DNA of 64,000 nt from positions 1 through 64,000 of the forward strand of contig JAHEBU010000005.1 in the NCBI GenBank assembly GCA_024642115.1, written 5' to 3'. The DNA is from Marivivens sp. (GTDB lineage: Bacteria > Pseudomonadota > Alphaproteobacteria > Rhodobacterales > Rhodobacteraceae). Numbering within the stretch: the stretch's first letter is position 1; every line of letters begins with the position of its first letter. The position numbers and the translations under genes are program-made. Under the pieces are notes generated by a model. The model saw nothing but the letters and a program-made list of their open reading frames with translations. It was not told where the DNA came from and ran no database searches. Below are positions 49,089 to 57,845 of this stretch, in pieces.

Positions 49089-49682
49089 TTATTGATTTGG
49101 CACATTCGCGTTCCGGCCTGCGATCACGGCGCTGATCGAATAAGCAGTTTCAGGGGCAAGGCCGGCAAAGATGGCGGCTGCGGCATCCGGTCTCATCCGG
49201 CTTAGAAATCCGGCGGCAAAGTCTGGCTCCATCGTTTCAAACAGGGCCGCTGCATCCTTGGGTTTCATGTTTTCGTAGACGGTGGTCAGTTGGGCGATAT
49301 CGGATTCAGACGCAGTCTGAGCCACCGACAAGGTGGACGCGAGTTGATCGCGGGCTGTTTGCAGGGCCGCAATCCGTTCGGTGATCTGTGTCTCTGCCAC
49401 GCTGAGGGCCTGCATCCGGTCGGCGATCTGGGCCTCCTTTTCGGCGATGCGGGCCTCGCGCGCCTTGAAGGCGTCGAGCATGGCCGCAACCTCTGCGTTA
49501 TCAGGGCAGGCCGCCCCGGAAGCCCCGGTATCGGAGGTGGGGTCCGCCAGCCCGGTCGCAAAGGCCGGCGCAACTTCTCCACCCAGGCGCAGGACCCCGG
49601 ATGCAATCAACAACCCGGCCAGAACATACAGCACTCCCTTGGTCGGCGGCCTGCCAGACGCAGGTTTCTGGCCACGGCTCAT
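49089..49682 (-). CDS. MotE-like protein with MgtE N-terminal-type domain
   Basis: 197 residues. One membrane helix (about 17-35), a coiled coil (about 65-125, REARIAEKEAQIADRMQALSVAETQITERIAALQ) and a C-terminal domain (about 130-190) with the MgtE-N pattern YENMKPKDAAALFETMEPDFAAGFLSRMRPDAAAAIFAGLAPETAYSIS. In Rhizobium MotE is a periplasmic chaperone of MotC. Here it lies just upstream of motA and the 767-residue protein, matching that pairing in context though not in proven sequence. Confidence 0.7.
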   Translation of the reverse strand: MSRGQKPASGRPPTKGVLYVLAGLLIASGVLRLGGEVAPAFATGLADPTSDTGASGAACPDNAEVAAMLDAFKAREARIAEKEAQIADRMQALSVAETQITERIAALQTARDQLASTLSVAQTASESDIAQLTTVYENMKPKDAAALFETMEPDFAAGFLSRMRPDAAAAIFAGLAPETAYSISAVIAGRNANVPNQ

Positions 49683-50029
49683 GCCCGTCCTCCGCCGGTA
49701 TTGCGTGAAAAGAAGGGCGTGGCGGGTTCAGGCCGCGTCGGTTCGCCGGGCAGGTCATGCAAAGAAGCCACCAGCAATTCCAACCTGTTGGCCGCTGCCT
49801 CGGCCCGTTCACTGACCCCGGTCAGGGTAGTGACCGACGACTTTGCGCTGCTTTGGGCTAGCGTGAGGGTCTTGGTCAGGTCGTCAACCTGGGCCGACAG
49901 AACGGCGACCGCGCCGCCTACTCCTTTTTCAAGGTCAGTAAATCGCCGCAGCCTGTTGGACAGGACCAGGCAGTAGAATCCGGCGCCAATCGCGCCCGCG
50001 GCCATGAAGATGTTTGCGATGATATCCAT
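49679..50029 (-). CDS. small membrane-anchored coiled-coil protein, flagellar operon
   Basis: 116 residues. One N-terminal helix (about 3-25, IIANIFMAAGAIGAGFYCLVLSNRL) and a predicted coiled coil (about 35-95), with no family I can name. It sits between fliL and the MotE-like gene, its stop overlapping the latter (ATGA), so it is very likely made with them. Membrane anchoring and coiled coil suggest a motor-associated structural role; this is inference. Confidence 0.6.
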   Translation of the reverse strand: MDIIANIFMAAGAIGAGFYCLVLSNRLRRFTDLEKGVGGAVAVLSAQVDDLTKTLTLAQSSAKSSVTTLTGVSERAEAAANRLELLVASLHDLPGEPTRPEPATPFFSRNTGGGRA

Positions 50030-50041
50030 TTGGGGTCTCCT

Positions 50042-50533
50042 TTAGTCCAACACGAATTCCATGATGAGCAGGTCGTTCACGCGCCCTGCCCCTGTGACCA
50101 CCTGCACACGGCGGAGCATTTGCGATCGCAACCGGACAAGGGCGGTCGGATCTTCTAGGTCGCGGGTCTGTACCGCCCGCAGATAGCCATTGAGTACGTC
50201 GACGACCCGCGGCTTGATCGCCTCGACCTCGGCCGCGTATTCGGGCTGAACCTCGAGCTGGGCGGTAAATCGCAGATGCGTGCTCGAATCCGCGCCGGGC
50301 AATGAAATGATCAGGGGATCAAGCGGAACAAAGGCCACCGGAGGGAGTGATTCGACAGGATGCTCGTCGGTCGCATGTGCCTCTTCGGCGGGGTGGCTGC
50401 CACCGATCAGACCCATCTTGACCGCCATGAAACCGCCGCCACCGCCCAAGAGGGCAAGCACGAGGCCAAGGATCATGGGCAACTTTGAACTTTTCTTGGG
50501 CGGAATTTCCGTGGGGTCGACAGCGGCGGTCAT
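50042..50533 (-). CDS. fliL: flagellar basal body-associated protein FliL
   Basis: 163 residues from ATG 50533, which has GAGGAT eight bases upstream; ATG 50566 would add eleven residues and has poorer support. One membrane helix (about 18-38) is followed by the FliL domain (VAFVPLDPLIISLPG ... VVDVLNGYLRAVQTRDLEDPTALVRLRSQMLRRVQVVTGAGRVNDLLIMEFVLD), which is canonical. It surrounds the stator. It heads the minus-strand operon running to the FliJ-like gene. Confidence 0.88.
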   Translation of the reverse strand: MTAAVDPTEIPPKKSSKLPMILGLVLALLGGGGGFMAVKMGLIGGSHPAEEAHATDEHPVESLPPVAFVPLDPLIISLPGADSSTHLRFTAQLEVQPEYAAEVEAIKPRVVDVLNGYLRAVQTRDLEDPTALVRLRSQMLRRVQVVTGAGRVNDLLIMEFVLD

Positions 50534-50579
50534 GGGTCCATCCTCGATTTTGGATGATCCGGTCATAACCCCAGACCGA

Positions 50580-50594
50580 CTAACCGATTGTTAA
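50580..50594 (-). promoter_or_regulatory. CtrA-like site between fliL and fliF
   Basis: On the minus strand TTAA-N7-TTAG, one mismatch from TTAA-N7-TTAA, placed between the divergent fliL operon and fliF operon. It is the best of the five sites together with that before flgE, and could drive both early flagellar operons. Confidence 0.5.
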
Positions 50595-50653
50595 GCCTGA
50601 CGAGGCATTGAAGGGGAGCAGGCAGAACGCCCGCGACTTTCCGGAGGTGACCC

Positions 50654-52216
50654 TTGAACAGCCTGATGTCGGTCTGGTCCGCCCTAGATGCCCGTCGTCG
50701 GATCATTGTCGGTCTTGCGACGGTTGCTGTCTTTGCGGCCGTTCTGATGCTGGCCCGGGGGGCCGGATCTTCGGACATGGCCTTGCTTTACTCGGGTCTG
50801 GAAAGTGCGGCAGCGGGCGAGGTCATAACGGCGCTCGAACAACAAGGTGCCAAGTACGAGGTGCGGGGCACTGCGATTTATGTGGAATCGGCCAAGCGGG
50901 ACATGCTGCGGATGACCTTGGCGGGGCAGGGACTGCCCGCCGCATCGTCGCAGGGATACGAACTGCTTGATTCGATGTCCGGGTTCGGGACCACGTCGCA
51001 GATGTTCGACGCAGCCTATCTGCGGGCCAAGGAAGGTGAGCTTGCACGCACTATTTTGGCCAGCCCCTATGTAAAAGCCGCGCGTGTGCACATTTCGACC
51101 CCGGCGAACCGGCCTTTCGCGCGGGCAGACAAGGCGACGGCGGCAGTCACCGTCACGACCAGCGGCGGCACACTGTCGCCCGCCCATGCCAAGGCATTGC
51201 GGTATCTGGTCGCATCCGCCGTCTCGGGCATGTCACCAGAAGATGTCGCGGTCATCGACAGTCAGAGCGGATTGATTCCTGGCGATGATACGTCGGCTGT
51301 AGGCGGCAACGACCGGGCCGAAGAGCTGCGCGGTCGGGCCGAGCGGATGCTAGAGGCTCGGGTCGGTCCCGGCAACGCGGTGGTGGAAGTGACGGTTGAT
51401 ACCGTGACCGAGTCCGAACAGATTACCGAACGCACGATCCAGCCTGACAGCCGAATCGCCATCAGCACCGAGGTGGAAGAGCGGACGACCACCTCGCAGG
51501 ACAGCCGGGGCAACAACGTCACCGTGGCATCGAACCTGCCAACCGGGGCGGGGGCCAACGGCGGGAACGGTAATTCGACCAGCGACAATAACGAAACCCG
51601 ATCGACCACGAACTACGATGTGTCAGAAACCAAACGTGAAGTGTTGCGTGCCCCCGGGGCCGTGCGGCGGCTGACCGTCGCCGTTCTGGTCAACAATGTG
51701 ACTGCCACGGACGCCAACGGCGTCGTCACCTCGACACCGCGTACGCCCGAGGAATTGGCCGCGCTCAAATCGCTGGTGGCCTCGGCCGTCGGTCTGGACG
51801 AACAACGGGGGGACGTCATCACCCTTGAATCCATGTCGTTTGAACCGCTCCCGGCGCTGGGCACCGAAGCGGTTTCGACCGCGCAACCGCTCGACATGAT
51901 GTCGCTGATTCAGATCGGCGCCCTAGCCCTCGTCAGCCTGGTCCTTGGCCTCTTCGTGGTTCGGCCGATCCTGACAGCACGACGCCCCGAGGCCATTGGT
52001 CTGCCCGGGCCTCAGGATCAAGTGGGTGCTCAAGCCTTGTTGGCGGCTCAGGCTGGACCAACCCCCAAAGTCATTGACGGCGAAGTGGTCGACGCCGAGG
52101 CAAACCCTGACGATCCCGTGTCCCGCCTGCGTCGCATGATCGAAGATCGGCAGACAGAGGCCATCCAGATCCTGCAAAGCTGGATCGAAGACCCTGAAGA
52201 GGCGGAAAAGGTATGA
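50654..52216 (+). CDS. fliF: flagellar MS-ring protein FliF
   Basis: 520 residues. TTG start at 50654 behind an excellent GGAGG at 50643-50647 is preferred; the next ATG at 50666 would leave an 18-base spacer. A membrane helix at about 17-38, the YscJ-like periplasmic domain (LLYSGLESAAAGEVITALEQQGAKYEVRGTAIYV ... ARVHISTP), a second helix at about 416-438 and a C-terminal tail that would bind FliG. FliG itself is not in the window. The stop overlaps the fliH-like start. Confidence 0.94.
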   Translation: MNSLMSVWSALDARRRIIVGLATVAVFAAVLMLARGAGSSDMALLYSGLESAAAGEVITALEQQGAKYEVRGTAIYVESAKRDMLRMTLAGQGLPAASSQGYELLDSMSGFGTTSQMFDAAYLRAKEGELARTILASPYVKAARVHISTPANRPFARADKATAAVTVTTSGGTLSPAHAKALRYLVASAVSGMSPEDVAVIDSQSGLIPGDDTSAVGGNDRAEELRGRAERMLEARVGPGNAVVEVTVDTVTESEQITERTIQPDSRIAISTEVEERTTTSQDSRGNNVTVASNLPTGAGANGGNGNSTSDNNETRSTTNYDVSETKREVLRAPGAVRRLTVAVLVNNVTATDANGVVTSTPRTPEELAALKSLVASAVGLDEQRGDVITLESMSFEPLPALGTEAVSTAQPLDMMSLIQIGALALVSLVLGLFVVRPILTARRPEAIGLPGPQDQVGAQALLAAQAGPTPKVIDGEVVDAEANPDDPVSRLRRMIEDRQTEAIQILQSWIEDPEEAEKV

Positions 52217-52794
52217 CCGCCCGCCCCCTGCAATTCGAATTCCTCGATGTTCAGACCCAGACGAACGCGGACCCGACGGTTTCTGCCGACTTCAAGGCAG
52301 GCTACGCCGCCGGGATCGAGGCGGCCGGCCAAGAACATGCGGCCCAGCAATTGCGCAAGGTCGAAGAGGCGCTCCAGGTCCTGTCAGACATGGCCTTCAC
52401 CTATGCCGAGGCGCGCTCGTCCATCTTGTCGGCCTTGGGGCCGCTCTTTCGTGCGATGATCGACAAGCTGGTTCCGGCCATGGCACGCGACTCCCTCGCA
52501 CCGCAGGTTGTCGATGCTCTTCTGGCGCTTGCGACGCAGGGGGCAGATCACCCGATCGAACTGCGGATCCATCCGTCCCATCTGCCTGTGATTGACGATC
52601 TCGTTCGGGCCAGCCCATCGCTCAATTTGCGGGTCGTTGGGGATGAAAGCCTCGGACCGCTCATTGCCGAATGGCGGACCCCCGCCGCGGCGTCCCTCCT
52701 TGATCTGGCCGAATTGTCCGAGGCAATCCGCACCGGACTGGCAGCCCTGATCGACAGTCCCGAAAGGAAAAACCGACATGCAAGCCACGCCTGA
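52213..52794 (+). CDS. fliH: FliH-like flagellar assembly protein
   Basis: 193 residues. An N-terminal Ala-rich helix with GxxxA-type repeats (FKAGYAAGIEAAGQEHAAQQL) and a C-terminal domain resembling the FliH/V-ATPase E subunit stator (IELRIHPSHLPVIDDLVRASPSLNLRVVGDESLGPLIAEW). FliH regulates FliI and docks it to the C ring through FliN, which is encoded next and overlaps by 17 bases. Confidence 0.75.
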   Translation: MTARPLQFEFLDVQTQTNADPTVSADFKAGYAAGIEAAGQEHAAQQLRKVEEALQVLSDMAFTYAEARSSILSALGPLFRAMIDKLVPAMARDSLAPQVVDALLALATQGADHPIELRIHPSHLPVIDDLVRASPSLNLRVVGDESLGPLIAEWRTPAAASLLDLAELSEAIRTGLAALIDSPERKNRHASHA

Positions 52795-53080
52795 CCTCAA
52801 CCGGCCCCGACCGGCCGACGATCATCCGTTGCGCAACGTGCCGATCGAGGTGACCATTTCTGTCGGGCGTGCCCGGCCATTGGTCCGCGATCTGTTGGCG
52901 CTGGGCGAAAATGCCGTCCTGCCTTTGGACCGGCGGATCAACGACCCGGTCGAACTGTGGATTGGCGACCGACTGATCGGGCGGGGCGAATTGCAAGAGA
53001 TGGAAAATGGCGAACCGGGGCAACTTGCCGTGCGCCTGACCGAAGTGGTGGCACTTCCCGGCGATATGGTTCGTCCGTGA
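52778..53080 (+). CDS. fliN: flagellar motor switch protein FliN
   Basis: 100 residues, with the SPOA domain NVPIEVTISVGRARPLVRDLLALGENAVLPLDRRINDPVELWIGDRLIGRGELQEME. It forms the base of the C ring with FliM and FliG, neither of which is in this window. It overlaps both neighbours, fliH-like and fliP. Confidence 0.92.
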   Translation: MQATPDLNRPRPADDHPLRNVPIEVTISVGRARPLVRDLLALGENAVLPLDRRINDPVELWIGDRLIGRGELQEMENGEPGQLAVRLTEVVALPGDMVRP

Positions 53081-53805
53081 CGCGCCTGCTGTCAGTCGCA
53101 CTGGTTCTCCTGATGTTTTGGGCTGGCGGTGCCAGCGCCCAGGACTTGACCCAAGGGTTGGGCGGTGACGGATCGATCACGGCCCGCTCGATTCAGCTTT
53201 TTGTCCTGATCACCTTGCTTAGCATCGTCCCCGGGTTGGCGATCATGGTGACCTGCTTTCCATTCATGGTGACAACCCTGTCAATCCTGCGGCAGGCGAT
53301 CGGTCTGCAACAGTCGCCACCCAACATGCTGATCGTCACACTGGCGCTGTTCCTGACATATTTCGTGATGGAGCCGGTCTTTACAGCGGCTTGGACGAAC
53401 GGAGTCGATCCTCTTCTGAACGGCAGCATTGGCGTAGAGGAGGCCTTTGTACGAACCCTCGCCCCGTTCCGCGTGTTCATGGCCGGACGGATCACACCCG
53501 ATACGTTCGAGGCTTTGGCAGCTTTGCGACCCGATCTGGCCGGAGCGTCCCCTGTCCCCGACGCGCCACTGTCGATCCTTGTGCCATCCTTTCTGCTCAG
53601 CGAAATCTCTCGCGCGTTCCAGATCGGATTCATCATCTTCCTGCCATTTCTGATCATCGACCTCGTCGTTGCGGCAGTGCTGATGTCGATGGGAATGATG
53701 ATGGTGCCGCCCGCCATCGTGTCGCTGCCCTTCAAACTGGCCTTCTTTGTTGTAGCAAACGGCTGGACGTTGATCGCCGGGAGCTTGGTGCGCAGCTATT
53801 ATTGA
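53077..53805 (+). CDS. fliP: flagellar export gate protein FliP
   Basis: 242 residues from GTG 53077, which overlaps the fliN stop (GTGA). A cleavable signal peptide (about 1-20, ending ASAQ) and four helices carry the family motifs MVTTLSILRQAIGLQQSPPNMLIVTLALFLTYFVM and VPSFLLSEISRAFQIGFIIFLPFLIIDLVVAAVLMSMGMMMVPP. Frames that begin upstream lie within fliN. Last gene of the fliF-fliH-fliN-fliP operon. Confidence 0.95.
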   Translation: MTRLLSVALVLLMFWAGGASAQDLTQGLGGDGSITARSIQLFVLITLLSIVPGLAIMVTCFPFMVTTLSILRQAIGLQQSPPNMLIVTLALFLTYFVMEPVFTAAWTNGVDPLLNGSIGVEEAFVRTLAPFRVFMAGRITPDTFEALAALRPDLAGASPVPDAPLSILVPSFLLSEISRAFQIGFIIFLPFLIIDLVVAAVLMSMGMMMVPPAIVSLPFKLAFFVVANGWTLIAGSLVRSYY

Positions 53806-54233
53806 CCCTGGCTGACTCGGGGGGCCATGTCTGGTTCACGGTGGAACAGCGCCTTCCCAGGACTGTGAATTTGCCCCGATCGTGTGGGCAACTCCGGGTT
53901 CCGATCAGGCCCGACGGATCTCGGGGGCTACCTATACACGTTTCAACCCAGCCCCCCGATTCCGCGAGGGTCCAAAACATGAATGGACTCTGTGTTTGCG
54001 CAATTGACGTAAACAGGCAGAAACGTGAGTGGCCAGGGTCCCAGAGTGTATCCAACGACGTCCCGCAGGATCGTAACCAGCAAAGAACCGCAGAGATCAG
54101 GCGCTGAAGCCAGACGAGTCAGACGGTGCCGCTGACACATTGAACAGGCGACAAGTTATTCCCTGTTTGAAGGCGGCCAAAAAGATTGGCGCCCAGGGGC
54201 TCCGTGTCAAAGACAACGGCCACCGCTCCCGCC
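53806..54233. other. 428-base gap between convergent fliP and flgI
   Basis: Frames on either strand are under 110 codons, overlap one another and have no family features. Two weak stems are visible: AACAGG/CCTGTT around 54143-54170 and GCCAA/TTGGC (54176-54180, 54186-54190), either of which might act in termination. Nothing else recognisable. Confidence 0.5.
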
Positions 54234-55358
54234 TCAGCGCACGAGAAACTCCGCATGCAGGGCGCCGGCTGCCTTGATGCTCTTGAGAATGTCGATCATG
54301 TCGCGTGGAGCAACCCCGAGTGCGTTCAGCCCGGCAACAACTTCCGACAGGGAGGTGCCGTCGGGGATTTCGGCGAGCCCTATCCCGGGTTCGTTGGTGA
54401 TGCTTGCCGTGCTGCGGGGAACCACGACCGACTCGCCTTGCGAAAACGGGTTGGGCTGGATCACGGCAGGCTGCTCCTCGACCCGCAATGTCAGGTTGCC
54501 CTGACTCACGGCGACCCGGCTGATGCGAACATCCTCGCCCATGACGATCGTGCCAGACCTCTGGTCGACAACGACGGTGGCTCGTGTTTCAGGCTCAACC
54601 AGAACATTCTCGATCCGACCCATCACATGAGCAGGCGAAGACATACCCGTCCGGCCAATATCAAGCTCGACCGTGCCGGGGTCGGTCATGACAGCGACAG
54701 CGCGGCCGAATTCGCGATTGATGGCGTCCTCGATCCGGCCGGCTGTCGTGAAATCGGGGGTGCGCAGCGCCAGCCTGACCGATGTGAGCCCGGCAAAATC
54801 AAAGGCAACCTCGCGCTCGACGGTGGCCCCGGACGGGATGACCCCTGCCGTTGGGACCCCTTGGGTGACCGAGGCCGCTGCCCCCTGTGCGGTGGCCCCG
54901 CCAGCGATGATCGTTCCTTGGGCCACGGCATAAATGTCGCCGTCCGCCGCATTGAGCGGCGTCATGATCAAGGTCCCGCCCAATAGGCTTTTGGCGTCGC
55001 CAATGGCTGAAACGGTCACGTCAATCGGACTACCCGCGCGGGCAAAGGGCGGCAGGCTGGCCGTGACCAGGACGGCAGCGACATTCCTTGGGCGAAACTG
55101 CTCGCCGGTCACGTTCACCCCCAGTCGTTCAAGGATGTTTGACATGATTTCTTCGGTGAAGGGCGAATTTCTCAGGCCGTCGCCAGTTCCATTCAACCCG
55201 ACAACCAGGCCGTATCCGACCAGGTCGTTCGACCGGACGCCGTCGAACTCGACGAGGTCCTTGATCCGGATAGGTGACGCAGCCGCAGGCGATGGGGTCA
55301 TGCCAAATGCCACAGCGACACTCAGGGACAGCGATAGGGCAGTCGTCGTCAACCTCAC
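54234..55358 (-). CDS. flgI: flagellar P-ring protein FlgI
   Basis: 374 residues from GTG 55358, overlapping the flgL stop. It has a signal peptide (about 1-27, ...PAAASP), then the family pattern IRIKDLVEFDGVRSNDLVGYGLVVGLNGTGD. FlgI forms the periplasmic P ring around the rod, aided by FlgA. Last gene of flgE-flgK-flgL-flgI. Confidence 0.96.
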   Translation of the reverse strand: MRLTTTALSLSLSVAVAFGMTPSPAAASPIRIKDLVEFDGVRSNDLVGYGLVVGLNGTGDGLRNSPFTEEIMSNILERLGVNVTGEQFRPRNVAAVLVTASLPPFARAGSPIDVTVSAIGDAKSLLGGTLIMTPLNAADGDIYAVAQGTIIAGGATAQGAAASVTQGVPTAGVIPSGATVEREVAFDFAGLTSVRLALRTPDFTTAGRIEDAINREFGRAVAVMTDPGTVELDIGRTGMSSPAHVMGRIENVLVEPETRATVVVDQRSGTIVMGEDVRISRVAVSQGNLTLRVEEQPAVIQPNPFSQGESVVVPRSTASITNEPGIGLAEIPDGTSLSEVVAGLNALGVAPRDMIDILKSIKAAGALHAEFLVR

Positions 55359-56365
55359 CGCAGATACTCCGCCAATGTCAGGCGCGACAGACGTGCCGTC
55401 ACCGTATAATGCGTTTCCAGCTGAACTTGGACTTGTTGCAGGTGGGCAGCGGTGTCGAATGGATCGGCCTGCGCCAGATCGTTGCGTGCCGTCGTGAACA
55501 GGGTGCGCTGCGCCGCCTGATTGGCTTTGGCTGTTTCAATCGATTCCTCGACAGCACCAAGGCGAGCCTGAATCGACGTCAACGGTTGCGCCACCGAAAA
55601 CATGCGGTCTCTGGCGAGGGTGAGCAGTCTTACCTTGTCATTCAGGGCAAGCGGCGGGCCATCCTGCCCGGCAAGGGCGGCCATGGCGGCGGCCTTGAGC
55701 AAATCGCGTATGCCGGGATCATTTGCGGTCACATCAATCGTGGCTGACTGGCCCGGTCCGATGGGACGGACGATTGGTGTCCCAGACTGGCCAAGGAATC
55801 CTGACGTGGCAAACCCCCCAGCCGGATCGTCAAACCAGGCGTCCACCGCAGCGGCTACGTCCGAAGGCGAAAGTGCGCCGGCCACCGCAGCTTTGAGCGA
55901 TGTCAACATTTCGGCGGGCGATGCCACCGCGGCGCTCCCTGTTGCGGTGCCAGCAAACAGCGCCCGGTCCCCAAGTCGGGTATTAAGCGATTGGACAATT
56001 GTTTCGAACCCTTGTCGGGCGACTTGCGCGCCCTGATCGACCTGTAACCCGGTCGATCCTTCGCCGACAGCCACAAGGGCGCTGGACATGCTCGCGCGAG
56101 TGTCTTCCATCAGGCCCAGCGTCGTCTGCATCATCGAAAGAGTCTGTGCGGCATCCTGTCCCGCCTGGGCATACCTGTCGAGCAGCATGAGGCTTCGGTC
56201 GAGCGCCGCAAGTCGCGGCCGATCCGCGCCAAGGTGACGCGACATGTCTGTGGCAAGCCCCGTGCTGAGTTCTTGCGTCAGGGTGTTTAACCGCGACTTG
56301 ATGTCGGTGTTGTTCCGACGGGACACGAAATACTGGCTGGCATCGCCGATGGAGGTCATGGTCAT
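55355..56365 (-). CDS. flgL: flagellar hook-filament junction protein FlgL
   Basis: 336 residues. N-terminal flagellin-like coiled coil (ASQYFVSRRNNTDIKSRLNTLTQELSTGLATDMSRHLGADRPRLAALDRSL) and the C-terminal counterpart (RDRMFSVAQPLTSIQARLGAVEESIETAKANQAAQRTLFTTARNDLAQADPFDTAAHLQQVQVQLE). It starts directly after flgK. A second ATG at codon 3 is possible. Confidence 0.9.
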   Translation of the reverse strand: MTMTSIGDASQYFVSRRNNTDIKSRLNTLTQELSTGLATDMSRHLGADRPRLAALDRSLMLLDRYAQAGQDAAQTLSMMQTTLGLMEDTRASMSSALVAVGEGSTGLQVDQGAQVARQGFETIVQSLNTRLGDRALFAGTATGSAAVASPAEMLTSLKAAVAGALSPSDVAAAVDAWFDDPAGGFATSGFLGQSGTPIVRPIGPGQSATIDVTANDPGIRDLLKAAAMAALAGQDGPPLALNDKVRLLTLARDRMFSVAQPLTSIQARLGAVEESIETAKANQAAQRTLFTTARNDLAQADPFDTAAHLQQVQVQLETHYTVTARLSRLTLAEYLR

Positions 56366-56368
56366 CGC

Positions 56369-57814
56369 TTAAATCTCCATCAGGGTCTGCATCATGGACT
56401 GGACGGTCTGAACGACCTTGGCGTTGGCGGAATAGGCTTGTTCGATCCGCATGAGCATCTGCAATTCCTCGTCTGAATCCACGCCACCGGCCAATTCAGC
56501 CTCGCGCAGACTGCTCCATCGGGCACTGGCGAAACTCAGCTGTTCCTCTGCGGCGACCCGCGTTCCGCCGATGTCCGACGTGAAGCGTGCGGCCAAGCCT
56601 GCCGCCGTGGCGGCGGTGCGGCCCGATCCATCGCTCCGGTAAGTGGACAGGGCGGTATGCAGGCGCGCGATTTGCGCCCCCTCGCCGACCGGTCCGGGGG
56701 TGGTTGCGGTCAAACCATCGCGAATGCGAAATGCAGCGCCACCCAAGACAGGATCGACAGCGGCATTCAGAGTGATGCGCCCGGCCAGTCCGGGTAGGTC
56801 GGCAGGGTCAAGGGGGCCGCCATGATCGGTCAAAAGTCCCGGGTCGCCAATTGCAAGGCCGGGATCTGCGTCCGGGTCCTGAAACCGGGCGATCAAGTCG
56901 GCGGCCAAACCGTCCAGACCCGCCTGCGCATTGACCAAGGTCCGGTCCCGCAGCGCGAACGCAGCACCAAGTGATCCGCCGCCCAACCGACCAACACCAT
57001 CTGACCCAAGCGACTGGCCATTGAGCGTAAGCCCGGACAACCCGCCACCGGTCAAAGTCATGTCTGGCGTTATGGTAAAGTGTTGATCAAATCCGATTTC
57101 CGAAGCTGGCCCATCGACAAGTACCTGTCCGGACGGCGTCATCAGGGCAACCTGGCCGTTAGCGCGGTCGACTTCGCGAATGGGAACAATCTGTCCAATC
57201 GTGTCAATCGCCCGCTGGCGCGCGTCTTGCAGGGCTGATGGATCGCCGTTTGTGTTGATCGACCGGGTGATGTCGGCGTTCAGTTTTGCCACCTGGGCCA
57301 AGGACTCGTTCAGCGTCTTGACCTGATCGGCAATGCTTTGCTCGGCCTCCTGGCGCAGGGTACGGATCCCATCGGACCGTTCGTGCATGGCCCCCGTCAA
57401 TTCGGTCAGACGCGAGACGACCTGGGTCAACCGGCTATCTGACGACGGATCGCTGCCTGCCGAGACGAGGGCTGATTCCACGGCAGCGATCCGGTCGGAC
57501 AGGTTGGATCCGTCGCCGACCGTTCCGATCATTTGCTCCAGCCGGGTCAGCGATTTCGCCTGCTGATCGTAGCCCGACATTGCGGCATCAGCGAGCCGCC
57601 GTTCCCCCAGCGTTCCGCGATCGACAATCCGCCGGATCCCGTCGATACGCACGCCCGCGCCCGATCCGCCGATGCTTTGCGCCGATAGGTCCACGACCCG
57701 GCGTCCGTAGCCATCGGTGTTCACGTTGGACAGGTTTGAGGACACGACCTCGGCCATGCGCGACGCTGCGGTCAGCCCTGAAATCGCGTTGTTCAGTGTC
57801 TGGGAGATGCTCAT
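56369..57814 (-). CDS. flgK: flagellar hook-associated protein FlgK
   Basis: 481 residues. N-terminus MSISQTLNNAISGLTAASRMAEVVSSNLSNVNTDGYGRRVVDLS and C-terminal EELQMLMRIEQAYSANAKVVQTVQSMMQTLMEI are diagnostic, with a central coiled region. It joins hook to filament with FlgL. 31 bases after flgE. Confidence 0.94.
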   Translation of the reverse strand: MSISQTLNNAISGLTAASRMAEVVSSNLSNVNTDGYGRRVVDLSAQSIGGSGAGVRIDGIRRIVDRGTLGERRLADAAMSGYDQQAKSLTRLEQMIGTVGDGSNLSDRIAAVESALVSAGSDPSSDSRLTQVVSRLTELTGAMHERSDGIRTLRQEAEQSIADQVKTLNESLAQVAKLNADITRSINTNGDPSALQDARQRAIDTIGQIVPIREVDRANGQVALMTPSGQVLVDGPASEIGFDQHFTITPDMTLTGGGLSGLTLNGQSLGSDGVGRLGGGSLGAAFALRDRTLVNAQAGLDGLAADLIARFQDPDADPGLAIGDPGLLTDHGGPLDPADLPGLAGRITLNAAVDPVLGGAAFRIRDGLTATTPGPVGEGAQIARLHTALSTYRSDGSGRTAATAAGLAARFTSDIGGTRVAAEEQLSFASARWSSLREAELAGGVDSDEELQMLMRIEQAYSANAKVVQTVQSMMQTLMEI

Positions 57815-57845
57815 GTCTCAACCCTGCTCTGTTTGCTGACCGGGG

